From NCBI GenBank assembly GCA_003008705.1, contig PDUO01000035.1:520840-584839 (forward strand): DNA of 64,000 nucleotides. Direction: 5' to 3'. Position 1 is the stretch's first letter, and every line of letters starts with the position of its first letter. The stretch is from Pezicula radicicola. Taxonomy: Eukaryota; Ascomycota; Leotiomycetes; Helotiales; Dermateaceae. Both the position numbers and the translations under genes were made by a program. The notes under the pieces are model-generated. The model had not been told where the DNA came from, searched no databases, and was given only the letters and a program-made list of their open reading frames with translations. Positions 10,870-24,361 of this stretch are shown here, one piece after another.

Positions 10870-13189
10870 ATGGCATCCTTTTGGAACTTCAGATCCCGCA
10901 AACCTTCTTTACTTCCAGTGACTGTCCAGGAGCGTCTCAGACATGAACGACGAAAGAACTTGACCTACCCCCTGGCCAACTCTTCACGGAAAAGGAATAG
11001 ACGGTCAGTACCTACCTATATAAGTCGTGGTTCAATCAGCGAGCTTAACTGATGTTCAAGATGGCCATTGGTCTTGCGGTTCATTCAGGGTTCCATTCAT
11101 TTAGATATCTTATTTCCAGTCATGGCCCACTCACTTTTCGCTGCAATGGTCGTATATATCAACGAGCACATTACGCAAGATTACAACCTCCCAGGCAGTA
11201 TAATCCCCTCGCTCTCCATAGTCGTTGGCCTCATGCTAGTGTTTCGAAACCAGACAGCCTATTCCCGCTTCTGGAACGGACGATTACACTTGAATACAAT
11301 AACAACAGCCATTCGGTGTCTCTCTCGCCAAATACTAGTCCTAGTTCCAGCACCCAATATGATGCCTCTCACCCCGGGTGAAAGTACGCCTCGGCTCCTC
11401 GGACCCCAAAGGTCTATTTACAAAACTAGCAATAGCTTCAGGAAAAGCAACGAAGCGTTGTCCAGGGATGATTATGAGAGAACGATGGAAACGGTCAAGA
11501 TTCTGATTGCTATATTGTATACGGTTAAGAATCATTTGAGAGCTGATTGGGGTGTTGCTTTGAGTCCTGGCACGAGTTTGACGGAGGATGGCCAGGAAGC
11601 TGATATGGAGGAGTATAGTGATTTGTTGCCAGTTGGTTTGAAGGGGTTCGAACATAAGGGTTTGGGATTGACGTTGCAGTTGGCGACTTTTGTGGAGGCT
11701 TTTATTCATTATGGTGCTGATAAGTAAGTCTTCCTCTCCTGATCGGACTAACTCAAACGATCTGGGTAACTCACTTAATCTGGGTAACCACTTGATTTGA
11801 GTAGCTCTTTTGATTTGAACAACTTAAACGAGTGATGAGCTGACGACTGGCTAGGAACTGGTTTCGTAATGGTGCAAGTTCTAATATGACTCTGGAGCTC
11901 AGCCATCTAACAAAAGCATACGGCGAGATAGAGGTTATCAGATTGGTTCCTATTCCAGTCTCTCACTTGTAAGTCTTCGTTTCATTACCACCGTGCAACC
12001 CAAACTCAGCATGTCGCCTACCAAGGAACTTACTTACAATAACAGGATCCACCAAAAACAAGCCCTGGCCCTCTACCTATGCATCCTCCCATTCTCCATG
12101 GCCTCCGAAATGAGTTGGTGGGCCACCCCACTTGTTGCATTCGTCTCCTTTACACTATATGGTATCGAAGCTATTGCAGTTCTCTTGGAGGACCCCTTTG
12201 GCTTGGATAAGATTGATATCAATCTTGAAGCCCTGGTGCAGGATACGAGACAGGAGGTCGAGGTTTTGATCACGGCATGGCAGAGTCAGGGAGATGGTGG
12301 TGGTCTGTTTCGTCCTGGGGGCTGGTTTGGTGGTGGTGGGTTTAACGGAGATGGTTTCAGTGGGCTAAAGATTGGTGAGAGATATTCTAGGGAGAGGAGT
12401 AGTGAGGAAACCAGGGAGAGTGGGAGGTATAGTGATAATATGACTGCCACCGGTAACGACTTAAGTATTCCGGTTGTTGTTAGTGATTTCGATGCAGGAG
12501 GCAGTAGGGATGGGGGCGGCAGTGATGACGGAAAGGAGAGGAATATGGGTCAAAGGGAGCCCTTGACCAGCACGAAATCGGTTCTTCTCAGCCCGCCTGC
12601 AAGTATCGCTGCTTCTTCAAGTAACAGTAGCTGGGAGGATTATGCTAGTGCCTCTGAAGAGCAGGAGTCGGCAGAAAGGAATGATTATTTTGGCCGTATC
12701 GCTACTACTTCAACTGGTAACAAAGGGGGTTTTATTCACGGAGTAGGTTTCAAACCATGGAATAGACTTCAAGAGATACAACGAGAGCATGTCGAGAAAG
12801 CAAAGCGAGATCTCCGAAGGAAAAGACCAGTTATGACTCCCAGAACAGCCAAGGTCCTAGAATCACTCATCGATCCATTAGAACCAGCTATTCCAGCTGC
12901 TGTTGGCGGATTCGGATTCGGATATAATGATGAAGGTGGGGGAACGAGTCCTGGTGGGAGGAAGATTGCTTGGGCTGAGGTTGTGAGGACGGATGAGGGG
13001 AGGGTTTTTGGCAGGAGTGGGAAGACTGGGAAGGAGAAGGGGAAGGGGGGAGATGACGGAAGGAGATTAAGGGAGGATAATCGGGATAATGGAGATATGG
13101 GGAGTAGGGATAGGGTTACTGGGAGTATTGTTGGTATGATTGGGGATGGTGGGTTTAGGAGGTTGAGTCAGGAGATGGGGGATGGTTGA
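10870..13189 (+). CDS. Bestrophin / UPF0187 (RFP-TM) anion channel family protein
   Basis: Four exons, join(10870..11003,11061..11723,11855..11968,12046..13189), 684 aa, all phases consistent. Fungal bestrophin-family proteins are membrane anion channels. Family signs are the N-terminal RWPLVLRFIQGS, the LMLVFRNQTAYSRFWNGR motif (compare the family's F-R-x-n-x-a-Y-x-R-w-w/f-e-g-R), and the later segment with HQKQALALYLCILPF, SWWATPLVAFVSFTLYGIEAIA and EDPFGLDKIDINLE. Four to five hydrophobic segments fall at about residues 55-350. The last 300 residues are a Gly/Ser/Arg-rich, probably disordered cytosolic tail. Intron 2 (131 nt) contains short tandem repeats. Membrane location is not determinable from sequence; plasma membrane or endomembrane are both possible. 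Confidence 0.88.
11724..11854 (+). repeat. Short tandem repeats inside the bestrophin intron 2
   Basis: Within this 131-nt intron, four degenerate copies of a 17-18 bp unit follow one another (ATCTGGGTAACTCACTT, ATCTGGGTAACCACTT, GATTTGAGTAGCTCTTT, GATTTGAACAACTTA). This explains why the intron is about twice the usual length here. Confidence 0.5.
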
Positions 13190-14464
13190 TGGTTGAGGGT
13201 TGAGTAGTAGGAGGGTTAGATTGTAATTGTTGTTTTGGTGTTGTGTGGTTGTATTAGTTAGGAAGGATGTGGACTTTTGGGGAGGCGTATAGGAGGGCGT
13301 TTGGGAAGGTGTTTAGTAGTACCTCTGTAGAAATTGGTGTGTGTCTGGCTGGGGAAATAGAGTTTATTAGAGTTTTTGCTGTTATGAGGTTTTTTGGTTT
13401 TTGTGAAGCGGAGTGCTTTGTTGTTTGTTCATATTGCTTTTGTCGTCGGTTTTGTTTTTGAGGAGTTATGGGATTTTGAGTTGTGAATTTTGATACTCTT
13501 AACTGCAAGTGTTGTTTTTTGGAGTTGAAGTTGAAGTATTGGAGTGTTGGAGTTCTTGGTTAGGAAGTTTGGCTACTAAGGTATGTTGCCTTGTAGAGGT
13601 TTGCCTACACAGGTAAACCTAATTGCTGCATTATGCTAGTAGTTTTGTAATACTTGTTCAAAGCAGGTGTAAACTTTATACATACTTCAGAAGTGAGCTT
13701 TGAGTAGGTAGGGTTGCATTTAGGAAATAAAAAGCTTTTAGTACTTGTCCTAAGTCTGCTTTGTTGTCCCTAACTAGTTCTACTTTTTGTTCTATCTTTA
13801 CTCTATACCTTACTTCTTTCACTTAAACCTAAGGTAAGTATTTAACTCCCTTCTGGTTACCCAATATCTCATATCTAGTATCCTTTAGTCAGCCAAAATA
13901 GGGAGGATTCAATGGGACCTCGCAAAGGATTTTGCAAAGGATTTCTTAGCACTTATGTGCTTTTTCTAAGGGCATAGCTCTTTCTATTGTTTCAGATCTA
14001 TAGCTTTTTCAGCTCTTGAAATGGCTTTACATTTTCTTTTTGTTCTTTTACTTGGGTTGCTTTCTCAATAGTTATAAGTTTTGTTTTATATGCTAGGGCT
14101 CTTGATCCAAATAGTTGATATATTTCTTGAACTAAATCCTGTTCAACTACTTTCGGTTTCTGCAGCGAGAAAGGATTGTCTAGGTAATCGGGACTTGTTG
14201 TATAAAGTAGTTTCCTGGGAGAAGAAAGTAACGTAATGATGCACTGAACTTTTGTAGACCACTGTATGTTTACAAAGGGAAGATGTTCATATCCTAGGTA
14301 GTGAAGAAACGCCCGCAATGCTGTACTATACACTTTTTGTACATTGGTACATGCAGGTAACTACTCATTATACAGTTCCCGTAGTCCAAGCCGCTTGCAA
14401 TATTCATGACACACGTTTCCGTCCCGAAACTCTAAGACAGAACAGAGGTAAGGGCGCTATTACC
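13190..14464. other. Gene-free DNA between convergent genes, possible decayed element
   Basis: The bestrophin gene (+) and MPP-alpha (-) converge on this 1.27-kb region. A 111-codon minus-strand frame at 13998-14333 is Lys/Gln/Glu-rich at its C-terminus. It could be a scrap of an old transposon, but I cannot name the family. The sequence is AT-rich with homopolymer T tracts. Confidence 0.45.
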
Positions 14465-16220
14465 TCACCTTCTTCCTAACTTCCATCTATCAATGCGATC
14501 CTGGATCTCGGTCCATTTCAGGGCCTTCCTCGTGACACCCTCTTCATCACCTTCTTGTAGTACTACTGTTGGCGCACCACTTCCCTTACCGGGATTATTC
14601 GTCATACCGCCCACAACGAGCCGTGCTACGCGCCTTAAATCCTGGACAGTCAACTCCTCAATCTTTCTGCACATTTCTCTCACGCCTACTTTGCGTCCGT
14701 GAACCTGCACCTGCCTGCCTAGATCTTCGAGCTCTACCATTCGGCTCTCCAGGTTCATGAGGAGACTTGATCGGAGCTGATTCTTGGCGCGGTTTACTTC
14801 GGTTATTTGAAGAGACGAGAAGCCGGATTCGAGGGTAAGGGCTTGTAGTTCGCGACACATTACGTCCAGCATATTCATCACTTTGCTTGGGGAGCAGCTG
14901 GAGGAAATTCCGAAGAGGCCAGAGTCCGTGTAGGAGTGGTTGAAAGCCACACAGGATTCGACCCAGCCATGTTGGTTCAGTACGTTGGTGTATAGTCTGG
15001 AGTACATGCCCTTTCCTGGTCCTCCTGCTGAGAAAGACCCACCGCCACCAAGAAGAGTTTGTAACGTTGCGAGAGCGTAGATGTCGTCTGACGAGATGGG
15101 AAGAGCTTCAAATGCAAGGTGGATATGAGTGAGTGGTGGAAGTGAGGCATTGATTGGTGGTGGAAGGTTAGGAAGAGCGACAAATCCACCGGTGTAGTGG
15201 GAGGGTTGGAGGATGTCGAGTTGCGAAGGTGCTTGAGGGAGTACTGCTGCATTGTTGGTTGCTGAAGTGGAGAGATTCTTAAAGAAGGGTATCCTAGAAA
15301 GTAGTTTCGAAGGTTGTTGCGATGGTGCGGGTGGTGACGGTGGTGATGATATTGGATTACCGCTCAAGGTAGAGTCAATGACCGTTTCCGAGCCATTCTG
15401 CGACAATACTGGAGTGGCTTTTGGCATATCGCCAAAGTACTGCTCTGTCAATCTCACAGCCTCCTCATGGGGCACGCCGGCAAAAGCGACAACCATCCTT
15501 TCTGGTCTGTAGAATGCCTCTCGATATGCCTCCACAACAGTCTTGTCGATTTCAGTGAGCCTTTCCTTGGGACATAATAATGGGTTCCCCAGAGTGTTGT
15601 CTTTGTATGCAGCCATGTGTACCAATTCTGGCAATATCAGCTCGGGCTTTGACCAGATCTCCCCTATCTCATAAGCTGCAGTCTCTAGTTGCTGGTCCAC
15701 CTCTTCTTCTGTTATTAGAGGACTTCGAATAGTCTCAGCGAGGAGCGCAACAGTCGTAGGTACCGCAGAGTTAAAGGTTGCAGATTGATACATCAGAGAC
15801 TCCCTCGAAGAGGCGCATTGAATGTTTCCGCCCAATGACTCCAATGCCTCCAACATCTGATCACTCGTCCGTTCTGTTGTAGATTTGAAGGCCAGTCGGT
15901 CCATGATATGGCTAACACCCCTCAAGTACTCGTTCTCGAACCGGGAGCCCGCATCGATATAAACCCCAATGCCCGAGAAGTGTCCGGGCAAGGCTTCAGT
16001 CGCAACGCGGACTCCATTGGAAAGCGTGGAGATCTGATCTAGTTCTGCAGGATCCTGTGGCTCGGTCAGTAGGGCATACGGGCTCGGAACGTCACATAAA
16101 AACCTTTTGGATAGGATCCACGACGGTGGCTAGGCCTCTCGAGCGGAAAGTCGGTAATACATTAGGCACAGTCCTTCTTGCTGAGAGCGACAGAGCTCTT
16201 GAAGAGGAGGCTTTTAACAT
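14465..16220 (-). CDS. mas2: Mitochondrial processing peptidase alpha subunit
   Basis: Two exons, complement(join(14465..16054,16104..16220)), 568 aa. MPP-alpha binds matrix-targeting presequences and delivers them to the catalytic beta subunit, which cleaves them. Exon 1 encodes a typical presequence rich in Ser, Arg and Leu (MLKASSSRALSLSARR). The core begins at LSNGVRVATEALPGHFSGIG. The glycine-rich substrate loop characteristic of the alpha subunit (LGGGGSFSAGGPGKGMYSRL) is present at about residue 370. The zinc-binding HxxEH of the beta subunit is absent, as expected for alpha. The 49-nt intron has the weak donor GTTTTT but a clean CCACAG acceptor, and reading through it meets a stop. 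A Pro/Ser-rich insertion lies near residues 250-290. The length is close to the Neurospora protein. Confidence 0.93.
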
Positions 16221-17278
16221 AATGGTGGTTTTAGGGCCAGATGGTAGGTAGTATTTTGCCCGCTTGTCAATGAGCTTTTGGCCTTGCCTCGTTCGCCTTG
16301 CCTCTTTCGCAATTCGGGACTCGGTCTTATTCAGCCTCCTTTCTCCCTTCTCCCTTCTCCCCTTCTCCCTTGTGCCGCCGAGCCTCCTGGAAAATAGCCG
16401 GGCCGAGCAGATGCATATGTGTATCACGTGAGATCCTGGCACTAGCTACTTCGTACTAAAAGGTAAAATGGAATCTTGCGAGGGTTGTTTCTGTGCCGGG
16501 GTCATCGTTGGTAGGGTTGGTTGGTACGTGATCGAGAAGCTGAAGAAGTTCATGCAAAGCGGGGGGGTGGGGAGTCAGCCCATCGTGATGTCCACTCCAC
16601 TCACTACCGGTACTCCTTCTCTCTGCTTAACCAAAACAAAAAGTACGCACCTGTACCTACTCCCTACCAGTATTTGATCTTCGAAAACATAACAATGCCA
16701 TCACCAACTGTACGTATAAATTGCTTGAACCAAGGCACTTTTCATTAGAATTAGTCGCTTGTGCCTCCCGGACGTCAGCCTGAAGGACGTGGTATTTGAA
16801 CGGATGCAATCATAGCGGACCTCTCCAGATGCAGGCCAGACCCATTTGGGTTCGTCGTCTTGGAAAGTCACTCGTGCACCATATTATTGTCTTGTCTGGC
16901 CTCCCTCCAGCCCCATTCCCATAAAATACCCAATTGCCGCACCTCTGTAAAAGTCCATCACCTCGTGGGAATTTCGTTCTTCAAGTACCGCTACTTACTT
17001 ACTTATTGTAATACCCAACTCCACATCCGTCTCGTCTCGTCTCGCGACTGTTGTCTTGCCAGCCTTGTCTCCCCCCGGTCGCCTTATCTCAACCTACTAT
17101 ACTCGTACAGTACAATACCCTGAAATGCCCTCGTAGAGACAGACGCCTGCACGTCAGCCCAGTCAATAGACCAACAGCCTTCTCCCTTATTTCTCGAAAC
17201 TTGAAACATAGGTAGGATCCGAAGGTGAATAAGTACTGTACCACCACGTCGCGGTCGTTGTTGCCTCATCCCTTGCAA
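16221..17278. promoter_or_regulatory. Shared promoter region, MPP-alpha / Dma1-like
   Basis: This 1.06-kb region lies between divergent genes and contains CACGTG at 16425-16430. There are C/T-rich tracts on the Dma1 side (16890-17100). Small frames at 16468-16748 have no recognisable domain and are not supported as genes. Confidence 0.45.
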
Positions 17279-19663
17279 ATGTCCATGTACGCAAATGTTC
17301 CTGCTCAACCTTGGTCGTCTTCGCCTCCTCCAGCCTCAACACTACGCAGGACAACAACAAATCCAGTCCCGACCGTCACCACTGCTCCGCCAACCTCACC
17401 CACACGGACAGGCCGTTTGAGAGGGCTGAGTTATCTACGGAGCTATACCCAGCACCATCTGCTTTCGAGGGATTCTTCGAGTAGTCATCGACCATCGCTG
17501 GGAGGCCGATCAACGAGCTATCCATCGCCAACAACCCCAATACGGGACTCTGCTACCTCCCCCGCTACAGAGGATCAAGTACAGGCAGTGTCAGATACCC
17601 TCGCTGTAAGCCTCCCTCTCCTCTACGGACGTGGCAGTTGGCATACCCTTCCACTCCTTTAGATTTGTTCATTGAGGTATTTTTGAGTATTTCGAGGGTA
17701 CTCACGGCGGGGAACATGGCAATGCATAACCATAGACTTCGCCGTAAGCCCTGAGTAACCCAAACTAAGCCAATGATTGAGTCTGGAGGATACGGTGCCA
17801 CAATTCTTGTCCATGTCGAGCTATTTGAAACCTCAAGCGATCACGCATTCTGATTTATGATATAGGCCCGAACTACTTCCCCCACTGCGCAAAGATCGAC
17901 GACTGAACTTCCCTCGCAAGACTCGATAGCACCCACAAGTGGCTGGTTGCCAACGGTTGGAGGGCAAAGCGGGGTGTCGCGCATAGGGACAGAACCACAG
18001 TCTACGGCCACAGAATCGTCGTCGGCCGTGTTATCAAGTAACGGGCCTTCTACGATAAACTCAGATTTAACAGCTTCTATGCCCCGAACACGGGCAGCCA
18101 CAGGCAGCGCTATGGATATACCGCCGTCTGAAGGCGATGGAGCTAGGATCGAAACGCCTTCCCAACAGGCAGGAAATGGAGCTAGCAATAGGAATGGAGG
18201 GCAGGCACAGCAACTACCCTCTATAAGATTTGTGGCATACGCTGATCCAAGAGCTCAACGCCCGTCTCTCGTCTTCAGCCCAATGTCTCGCATGTTACCG
18301 ACTGGGAAGGAAGTGATAAAAGTAGGACGTTACTCGGAAAGAGAGAACCAGCCAATTCAGGCCGTGAATGTGCCTTCTGCTGCGCCTGTTGGTTTCAAGT
18401 CAAAGGTCGTCAGTAGGCGTCATTGCGAATTCTGGTTCTCAGGAGGGAGATGGTACATTAAGGATGTCAAGAGTTCTTCGGGGACCTTTCTGAACCACAT
18501 AAGGCTAAGTTCGCCGGGGTCTGAGTCGCGGCCTAACCCACTCGCTGATGGAGATATTGTTCAATTGGGCATCGACTTTAAAGGAGGAGAAGAAATGATC
18601 TTCAGATGCGTGAAAATTAGAGTTGAGCTCAACAGAGGCTGGCAAACTGGGCCGAGCAGCTACAAGTACGCCAAGCGATCACAACCTTTGACAGAAGTCC
18701 TAACTTACTTACTTGTTACAGCGTTGAATCTCATAAGCGTCTAAGGGAAATGATGATCAATCAAGCCAAAGCATCCGGGGGGTCATCTCAGGACTGTTCA
18801 ATATGTCTTTGCCCAATTCAGGTATGGTCACCAGAAACGTATATAAATTTACCTTCTCCCTACTGACCCTCTTTCAATAGCCCTGCCAAGCGCTGTTTGT
18901 AGCACCCTGTTCTCATACATGGCATTACAAATGTATTCGTACAGTCATAAACGGCCCGCAGTGGCCTAATTTTGAATGTCCAAATTGCCGAACAATGTCT
19001 GATCTCGATGCTGAGCTTATCGAGCTCCCCACGGATGGGGAATGGGAAGAAATGAAGGCTTCAGATACCGATGATGCAGCTGCTGAACCGCGTTCCCGCA
19101 ATGATCGTGAGAGCTCGACGATAGGTCCTAACGGCAGCGAAAATACCGCGTCTATGCTTGCAGCACCCCTGTCAGCGACTACAAGCCATCCAGAACAGCA
19201 TAATTCCAGCCCGAGTCTTAACGTCGACCGTGATGAGGTTGCGAACAATCTACAGAACCTCCATATTAGTGAAACGCCCTCCCAAGGCCCAGCAGAATCA
19301 TCGTCAGATGTAGTGTCAACACATTCTAGCGTGCCTCCGGTGGATATTGTGCGGAAAGCAGTTGGGAGTGCATCCCGACACCCAGGATCGGCATCACATA
19401 CTGGGGACGACAGAAGCCGTACCCCTTCTCCAGCCATACCTGGACATGATGGCCCAATGACACCACGGAACGATGTCGGACCATTCATCTTCGATAATGC
19501 TACTGGACAAAGGTCGGGTGCTAGGCAAGTGGAAGCTGAAACTCAAAATCTCGATGCTGCAGCTACCAGTCCTGTTCCTATACCAGAGCCAGTGGCATCT
19601 GAAGCTCTACCTTCAGAGGTAGTTTCTCCCGATGCTGTATCTTCAGAACATGTTTCTCCTTAA
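17279..19663 (+). CDS. dma1: FHA-RING E3 ubiquitin ligase, Dma1-like
   Basis: Four exons, join(17279..17605,17866..18665,18722..18821,18881..19663), 669 aa. FHA plus RING in this order is the signature of the yeast Dma1/Dma2 and fission-yeast Dma1 mitotic-checkpoint ubiquitin ligases. The FHA domain (about residues 258-363) has VGRYSE, SRRHCEFW and SSGTFLN, the phosphothreonine-binding loops. The RING-H2 follows at about 400-450: CSICLCP, then CSHTWHYKC, then CPNC. It is interrupted by an intron between CPIQ and PCQ. The N-terminal 250 and C-terminal 200 residues are Ser/Thr/Pro-rich. The first intron in this model is 260 nt, long for this genome, so a missed small exon there is possible. An in-frame ATG at 17225 is an alternative start. 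Dma1-type proteins couple phospho-recognition to ubiquitination in septation control. Confidence 0.85.
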
Positions 19664-22600
19664 CTAGTAAGTAGTTAGCCCTGGTACCGTCTAGCAAGCA
19701 ATGCCCAAATGGTGTAGAAGATGGCGTGTGCATAGACCAACTGTATAAATTTAATGGATAATATTAGCAGAGGAGTGGATGACTTTGATTTTTTCGATAC
19801 TACTCTTTAGGAAAGAGCAGGCTGGCGCAAAGAGGAGGATGGATCTGCCCTATGCATAGTTTGCTGGATTTTGGGTTGCTTTTTCGATTTGTTTATGTTT
19901 GGTTACATGCATTTACGAGTAACCTGGAAATGAGGAATGGCATATATTCTTTACTAAATGAATGGGACTACTATCAGCTATTGGATTAGGTGGGTTTGTT
20001 CCTGTACAATCAGGTGACTGCTCTATCTTTATTGTAGAGAAAAAGCGAGGATGCTCTGCTTTTCCACCCCCTTTCTTATAAAGTCAATATCGAGATTCCT
20101 ATTGAGGTCTGATGCCTGGAGGAAGGTACGCCTCGTTTTAGAGGAACTTAGTGAGCATGTGAGTATATTTATAATACCTTTTTTTTGGTTAGTTGTGTTG
20201 GAGTATGTGATAATAGTTTATTGATCTCTGTTAAGTATGATAATATGGGAACAGGAACAGTTGAACGTTACTTTTTAGGAGCTATCGAGAGGGAGGGCTC
20301 TATTCGATAGCGCTAACGATGACTAGATTAATGATTCACTTACATTATATCCAACTCCCATTTGATATTCACTATTCGCCATTCATCTCCAACTGTTTGA
20401 TATAGGTAGTTTAAAGAGGACCTTCAGAAGGATGCTTATTATGACTGAGGTAAACTGTTACTTATTCTGTACGGAAAACGGATGGACGCATCATAAACAT
20501 GGGGAGATGCAGCAGTTCCTGTGGTATGGAGCTGTTGGTGTCGTGTACTAATGTGCTTTTTGAACAAGTGGGTTAGAAGGATATGGTAGACCTTGAGAGT
20601 TTTGCTTGTTAGTGTAGAGAATATATGTTGTTTAGGTAAGAGATCAATGGATGGGGTTGTTGTCATTGTGGTGGTTGTTGTTATTTTGTGAGGAGTTGGA
20701 TTAGAGAGTTTCTTGGAAGGGGTTTTGCTGGAGAGTTGTTTGGACTGTTAAGACTTGGACTTGTGTTCGATGTAATTATGATGCCTGGTTTTTGGGAGAG
20801 GGGGTTTGTGTGTGCTCTGTCTTCTTCTGCTCTGTCTTCTTCTGCTCTGTTTGTGCATTTTCATTTGCGGCACTCTTCTATCTGGCTCAGTAGTCTTGTC
20901 TCTTCATCTCTCATGTCTTCATCTCTCAACTCGTTGATAAGCTGCATTTGATCGCTTGAGGTCATCCGTAGCAACCTCTGAAGCTCTTCTTTTTTTGGTA
21001 GTTGCGGGGTTTTTAGGTTTCTTGCGTAGGGTTCGTAGTATGTATTGGTTCTTGACTTCCTTGATAAGTGCTATATTCTCCTTTGTAAGGACTGCTAGGG
21101 AAAGGGGTTCCAGGATTTCCTGGACGGAAATTTGTGAATAGGTTAATTAGGTCTTTATCTATACTAGTGTATCTGGTGGTTGGAGGAGGGAAGCTAGGAG
21201 ATTTAGTTTAAGATTATTATATTATATGCTGTGTAGGGTATTTGGGTTTTTGTGGACTGTGAGGAGGGAATACCATGGTTAGGTAGAGTTAGGCAAAGGG
21301 TTTGGTAGAAGAGCGGGAGGGACTTTTGTATCATTTTGTTGGCATATGAGATTCCACAGAACTTCAAAGGTGTTCGTTACTTGGGATACAGATACAGGTT
21401 ATGAATATGTTGCGATCTTCGATTGTTGTGGTTTTATATGCGGCATACTTTGATTACGGGTATGTTTAAGTGAAGGGTCCATCACTAAGTATTTCTGTAG
21501 GATATTCGTATCTCTTTTTAGTTTTTAATACCTGCCTGAGTACTACTAACCGCGTCAATGTCAATTATTAATACTAGCAAGGTGTCTAGGAAACGGTTTG
21601 TAGAATTCTTGTTGCTTCTAAGTTAGTATAGCTAGATTCAAACGCTTATTCTCTAATCAACTCTTTTAAACGTCTAACTCGAATCTTATAGTGTTGCTCT
21701 TTTAACCAGACCACGAGTAATCTACAACGTACTAGCAAATGTGCTTTGCACAAAGGAATGAGAAATTAGGAGAATTATCAAGATGTCCTCTTGGACACTA
21801 TAGGTACTTCGATTCAGAGAGAAGGTATGATTGAAAATAGATTTCTTTGAGCAGAGAATATTTTCTGGGAGGAACTCGTCTCGAGCAACCAGAAAGAACC
21901 TTTGTTTCTTTAGTTCTAGTAAGGATGTAGACTTGAGAAAAGTGAGTTATAGATATTGTTGACATTGTTGCAAATTCGGTCACTGTCTCAACTTCGCCCA
22001 GCAGCTCTCTGTACTCAAACACTTCATTCTCCACGTGGTTTGAATAACTGCCTCATCCTCTGGCTTTGTCTTAGCAATTATTGACTTCTCGTTACCTACT
22101 AGCTACCACATCCAATGTTGAAGCCTTATGTGATCTTCACCAGTACCGGGCTGTTGCTGACTAGTATATTAGATGGTTGAGTTGAGGTATTATTTTTAGG
22201 GAAGTCTTTTCACCATTTGATGTAGTCTTTTTATTCTTTTATTCGAGCCTTTAGCGCGCTGCTAGACTTTGCATAAGCTACGGATGAGGTCAAGATGAGA
22301 CTCCAAGTTAGGAATTACTTAGGGAAATACTTAACAGATCTCCGCAAGAATGTTATTTTTAGCATAGATACCCAAGTACATCATATTAATTAGGAGAGAC
22401 TAGGTGTTATCTATTTTCCTAAGTTTCTTTTTTTGAAGTAAAGTGACAACACTAAAGCCACTAACAGCATGTATTCAAAAACTCACTCTTACATAGAAAG
22501 ACTTTAAGCCAGGTGCATGACTTGCGTGTTGCCGACTTGAGGAGTTCGAGTGACTTGAGCGTTGCCGACTTGAGATTGGCTGACTTGGGATTGTGGATCG

Positions 22601-24361
22601 TTGGTTCTCGCAGGTGCGAATTTCCTAGGATCATATCTAAACGCTGTCAGCTTCAACACTTAGATTTGGGAGTAGCCAAGCTTAGCTTGGTGTATAAAGC
22701 CATTTACAATATATTCTTATAGATAGCAGACAGTAAGGTATATCCCTGCTAGACAATACTAACACTATAGATTGCAACAACTAAGTAAGCATTATAGAAA
22801 TGCATTACAAGCAACTCCATCATCCCAATTCTGTCTTTTAGTTAGCCTATGACCTATGACCTTGAAGTACCTAATAGCAGTATTTTGTGTAGTACTTGTA
22901 AGAAAAGCAATTATAAACTTCAAGGAATATAATAATTAATTCTCGTATTTACAATTATACTAAATAGTTACCATATTACAAGTTGTTGTCATTCTATTGT
23001 TTGTTTAGTTTGCCTTAGCATTAACCTCGTCCTGGCCTGCACTTTCCAATCTATTATTGTGTTGCCTTTGTCCACTCTCTAGTCTATCATTATACTCCTA
23101 GTATACTTTAGACTCTGTAATCGTGTCCTCAATCGCCACTCTCTCTAGGTACTTGACTTGAGACTTGTAATTTCAAGTAGACAAAGAACAGGTATTGTTT
23201 TTTGATCTTGGCACGTTCTACCTATTGTGTACTGAACTCTTAAGTCTTGATATTGTACCTCGCTTAGCTACTCTTTGGTTTTCTTGCGTCTAATAGTGTA
23301 ACCTAGTAGTATAGAAACTAATAACATACAAAACAGTACTACGTTATGATTTAGGACACACCATGTGCTCACAATCTAGACGCATTCTTATCACCTTACT
23401 ATACCTGTCCTAAAGTATATAAAACGAGAAAAGAGAATTTCCCCTGCGTTTACGCTAGATTTTATGTTGCAATTCTTATTCTTCGAACCTAGAGGTAAAC
23501 AAGCAAAAATTCCGAGATCAATCTATAGGTTTATATTCCAATATAGACTCTGCCTTGTTTATGGTTAGCCTGGTTGAAGATATAGTTAAGGCAACGGTCC
23601 TTATACTACCTATACTTTGCGCTAGAGAGTCGAAAAGCGACTAAAAGTCGTATAGTAAAGTTGTAGTGTTAGAAACTTCCGAGATTACCTAGTAAAATCT
23701 AGGGGTGGTGGAGAAGCTACTCCCTATATCAAGTATTACAAGCTTAGGATATGTTTAAGCGCTCTACATATTCTAAACATCTTGATTTTAGACTTATAGA
23801 AGGCCCTCGTTGTCAGGTTGCGGGCTCTTGTCATTGTTGAATTAGCCTTGGTTAAGGCCAAGAGGAATTTGCCTCTGCGGATAATATGTAGTGATACTAC
23901 AGAAAATGTTAACTTCCTCCATGAGTGTGAGAGAGATGAGGTAATGCTATAGAGAAATTGACTTGCTCTGTCAAGCTTAAGATCTCCACGAGGATCGCAG
24001 ACTTTCTCTTCTGATATGTGGATAAATATCTTGCATCTCTGAGGTAGAAGGAGTTGACTAGTTCGCAGTCTCTTACGACTTCGTTATAATAGTTTCTCTT
24101 GGTACTTATTCGTATAACTGGGAGTGCCATAGGTGACTTATAAGTGGATGATTTAATGTTGCAGTCTCCTATTATTCTCTGAAATGGTACTCTTTATTTA
24201 TGTAGAACTTATGTTGTTTTAAGACGGCCCCGTATGTTACTGGATATCTCGTTCATTGGGTATTCATTGCTCTTATTGAAGTCAACCCCCGTAGTGCAAC
24301 CTCTGTATAGAGATACACTGCTTCTCTAAACTATCCGCAAGCCATTACCACTCCCACTTAC
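19664..24361. other. AT-rich gene-free block between convergent genes
   Basis: This 4.7-kb block separates the Dma1-like gene from VPS16. It is AT-rich with stops throughout. A minus-strand frame at about 20950-21130 (QISVQEILEPLSLAVLTKEN...KKRRASEV) has the charged, coiled look of a transposase C-terminus, but I cannot place it. Another 73-codon scrap lies at 23909-24130 (-). A short direct repeat (GTTGCCGACTTGAG) occurs twice near 22530-22575. I read this as eroded repetitive DNA; no intact gene is supported. Confidence 0.55.

Noticed and set aside
16468..16748. Overlapping small frames upstream of the Dma1-like gene
   Set aside because: They fall in a divergent promoter and show no conserved motif.
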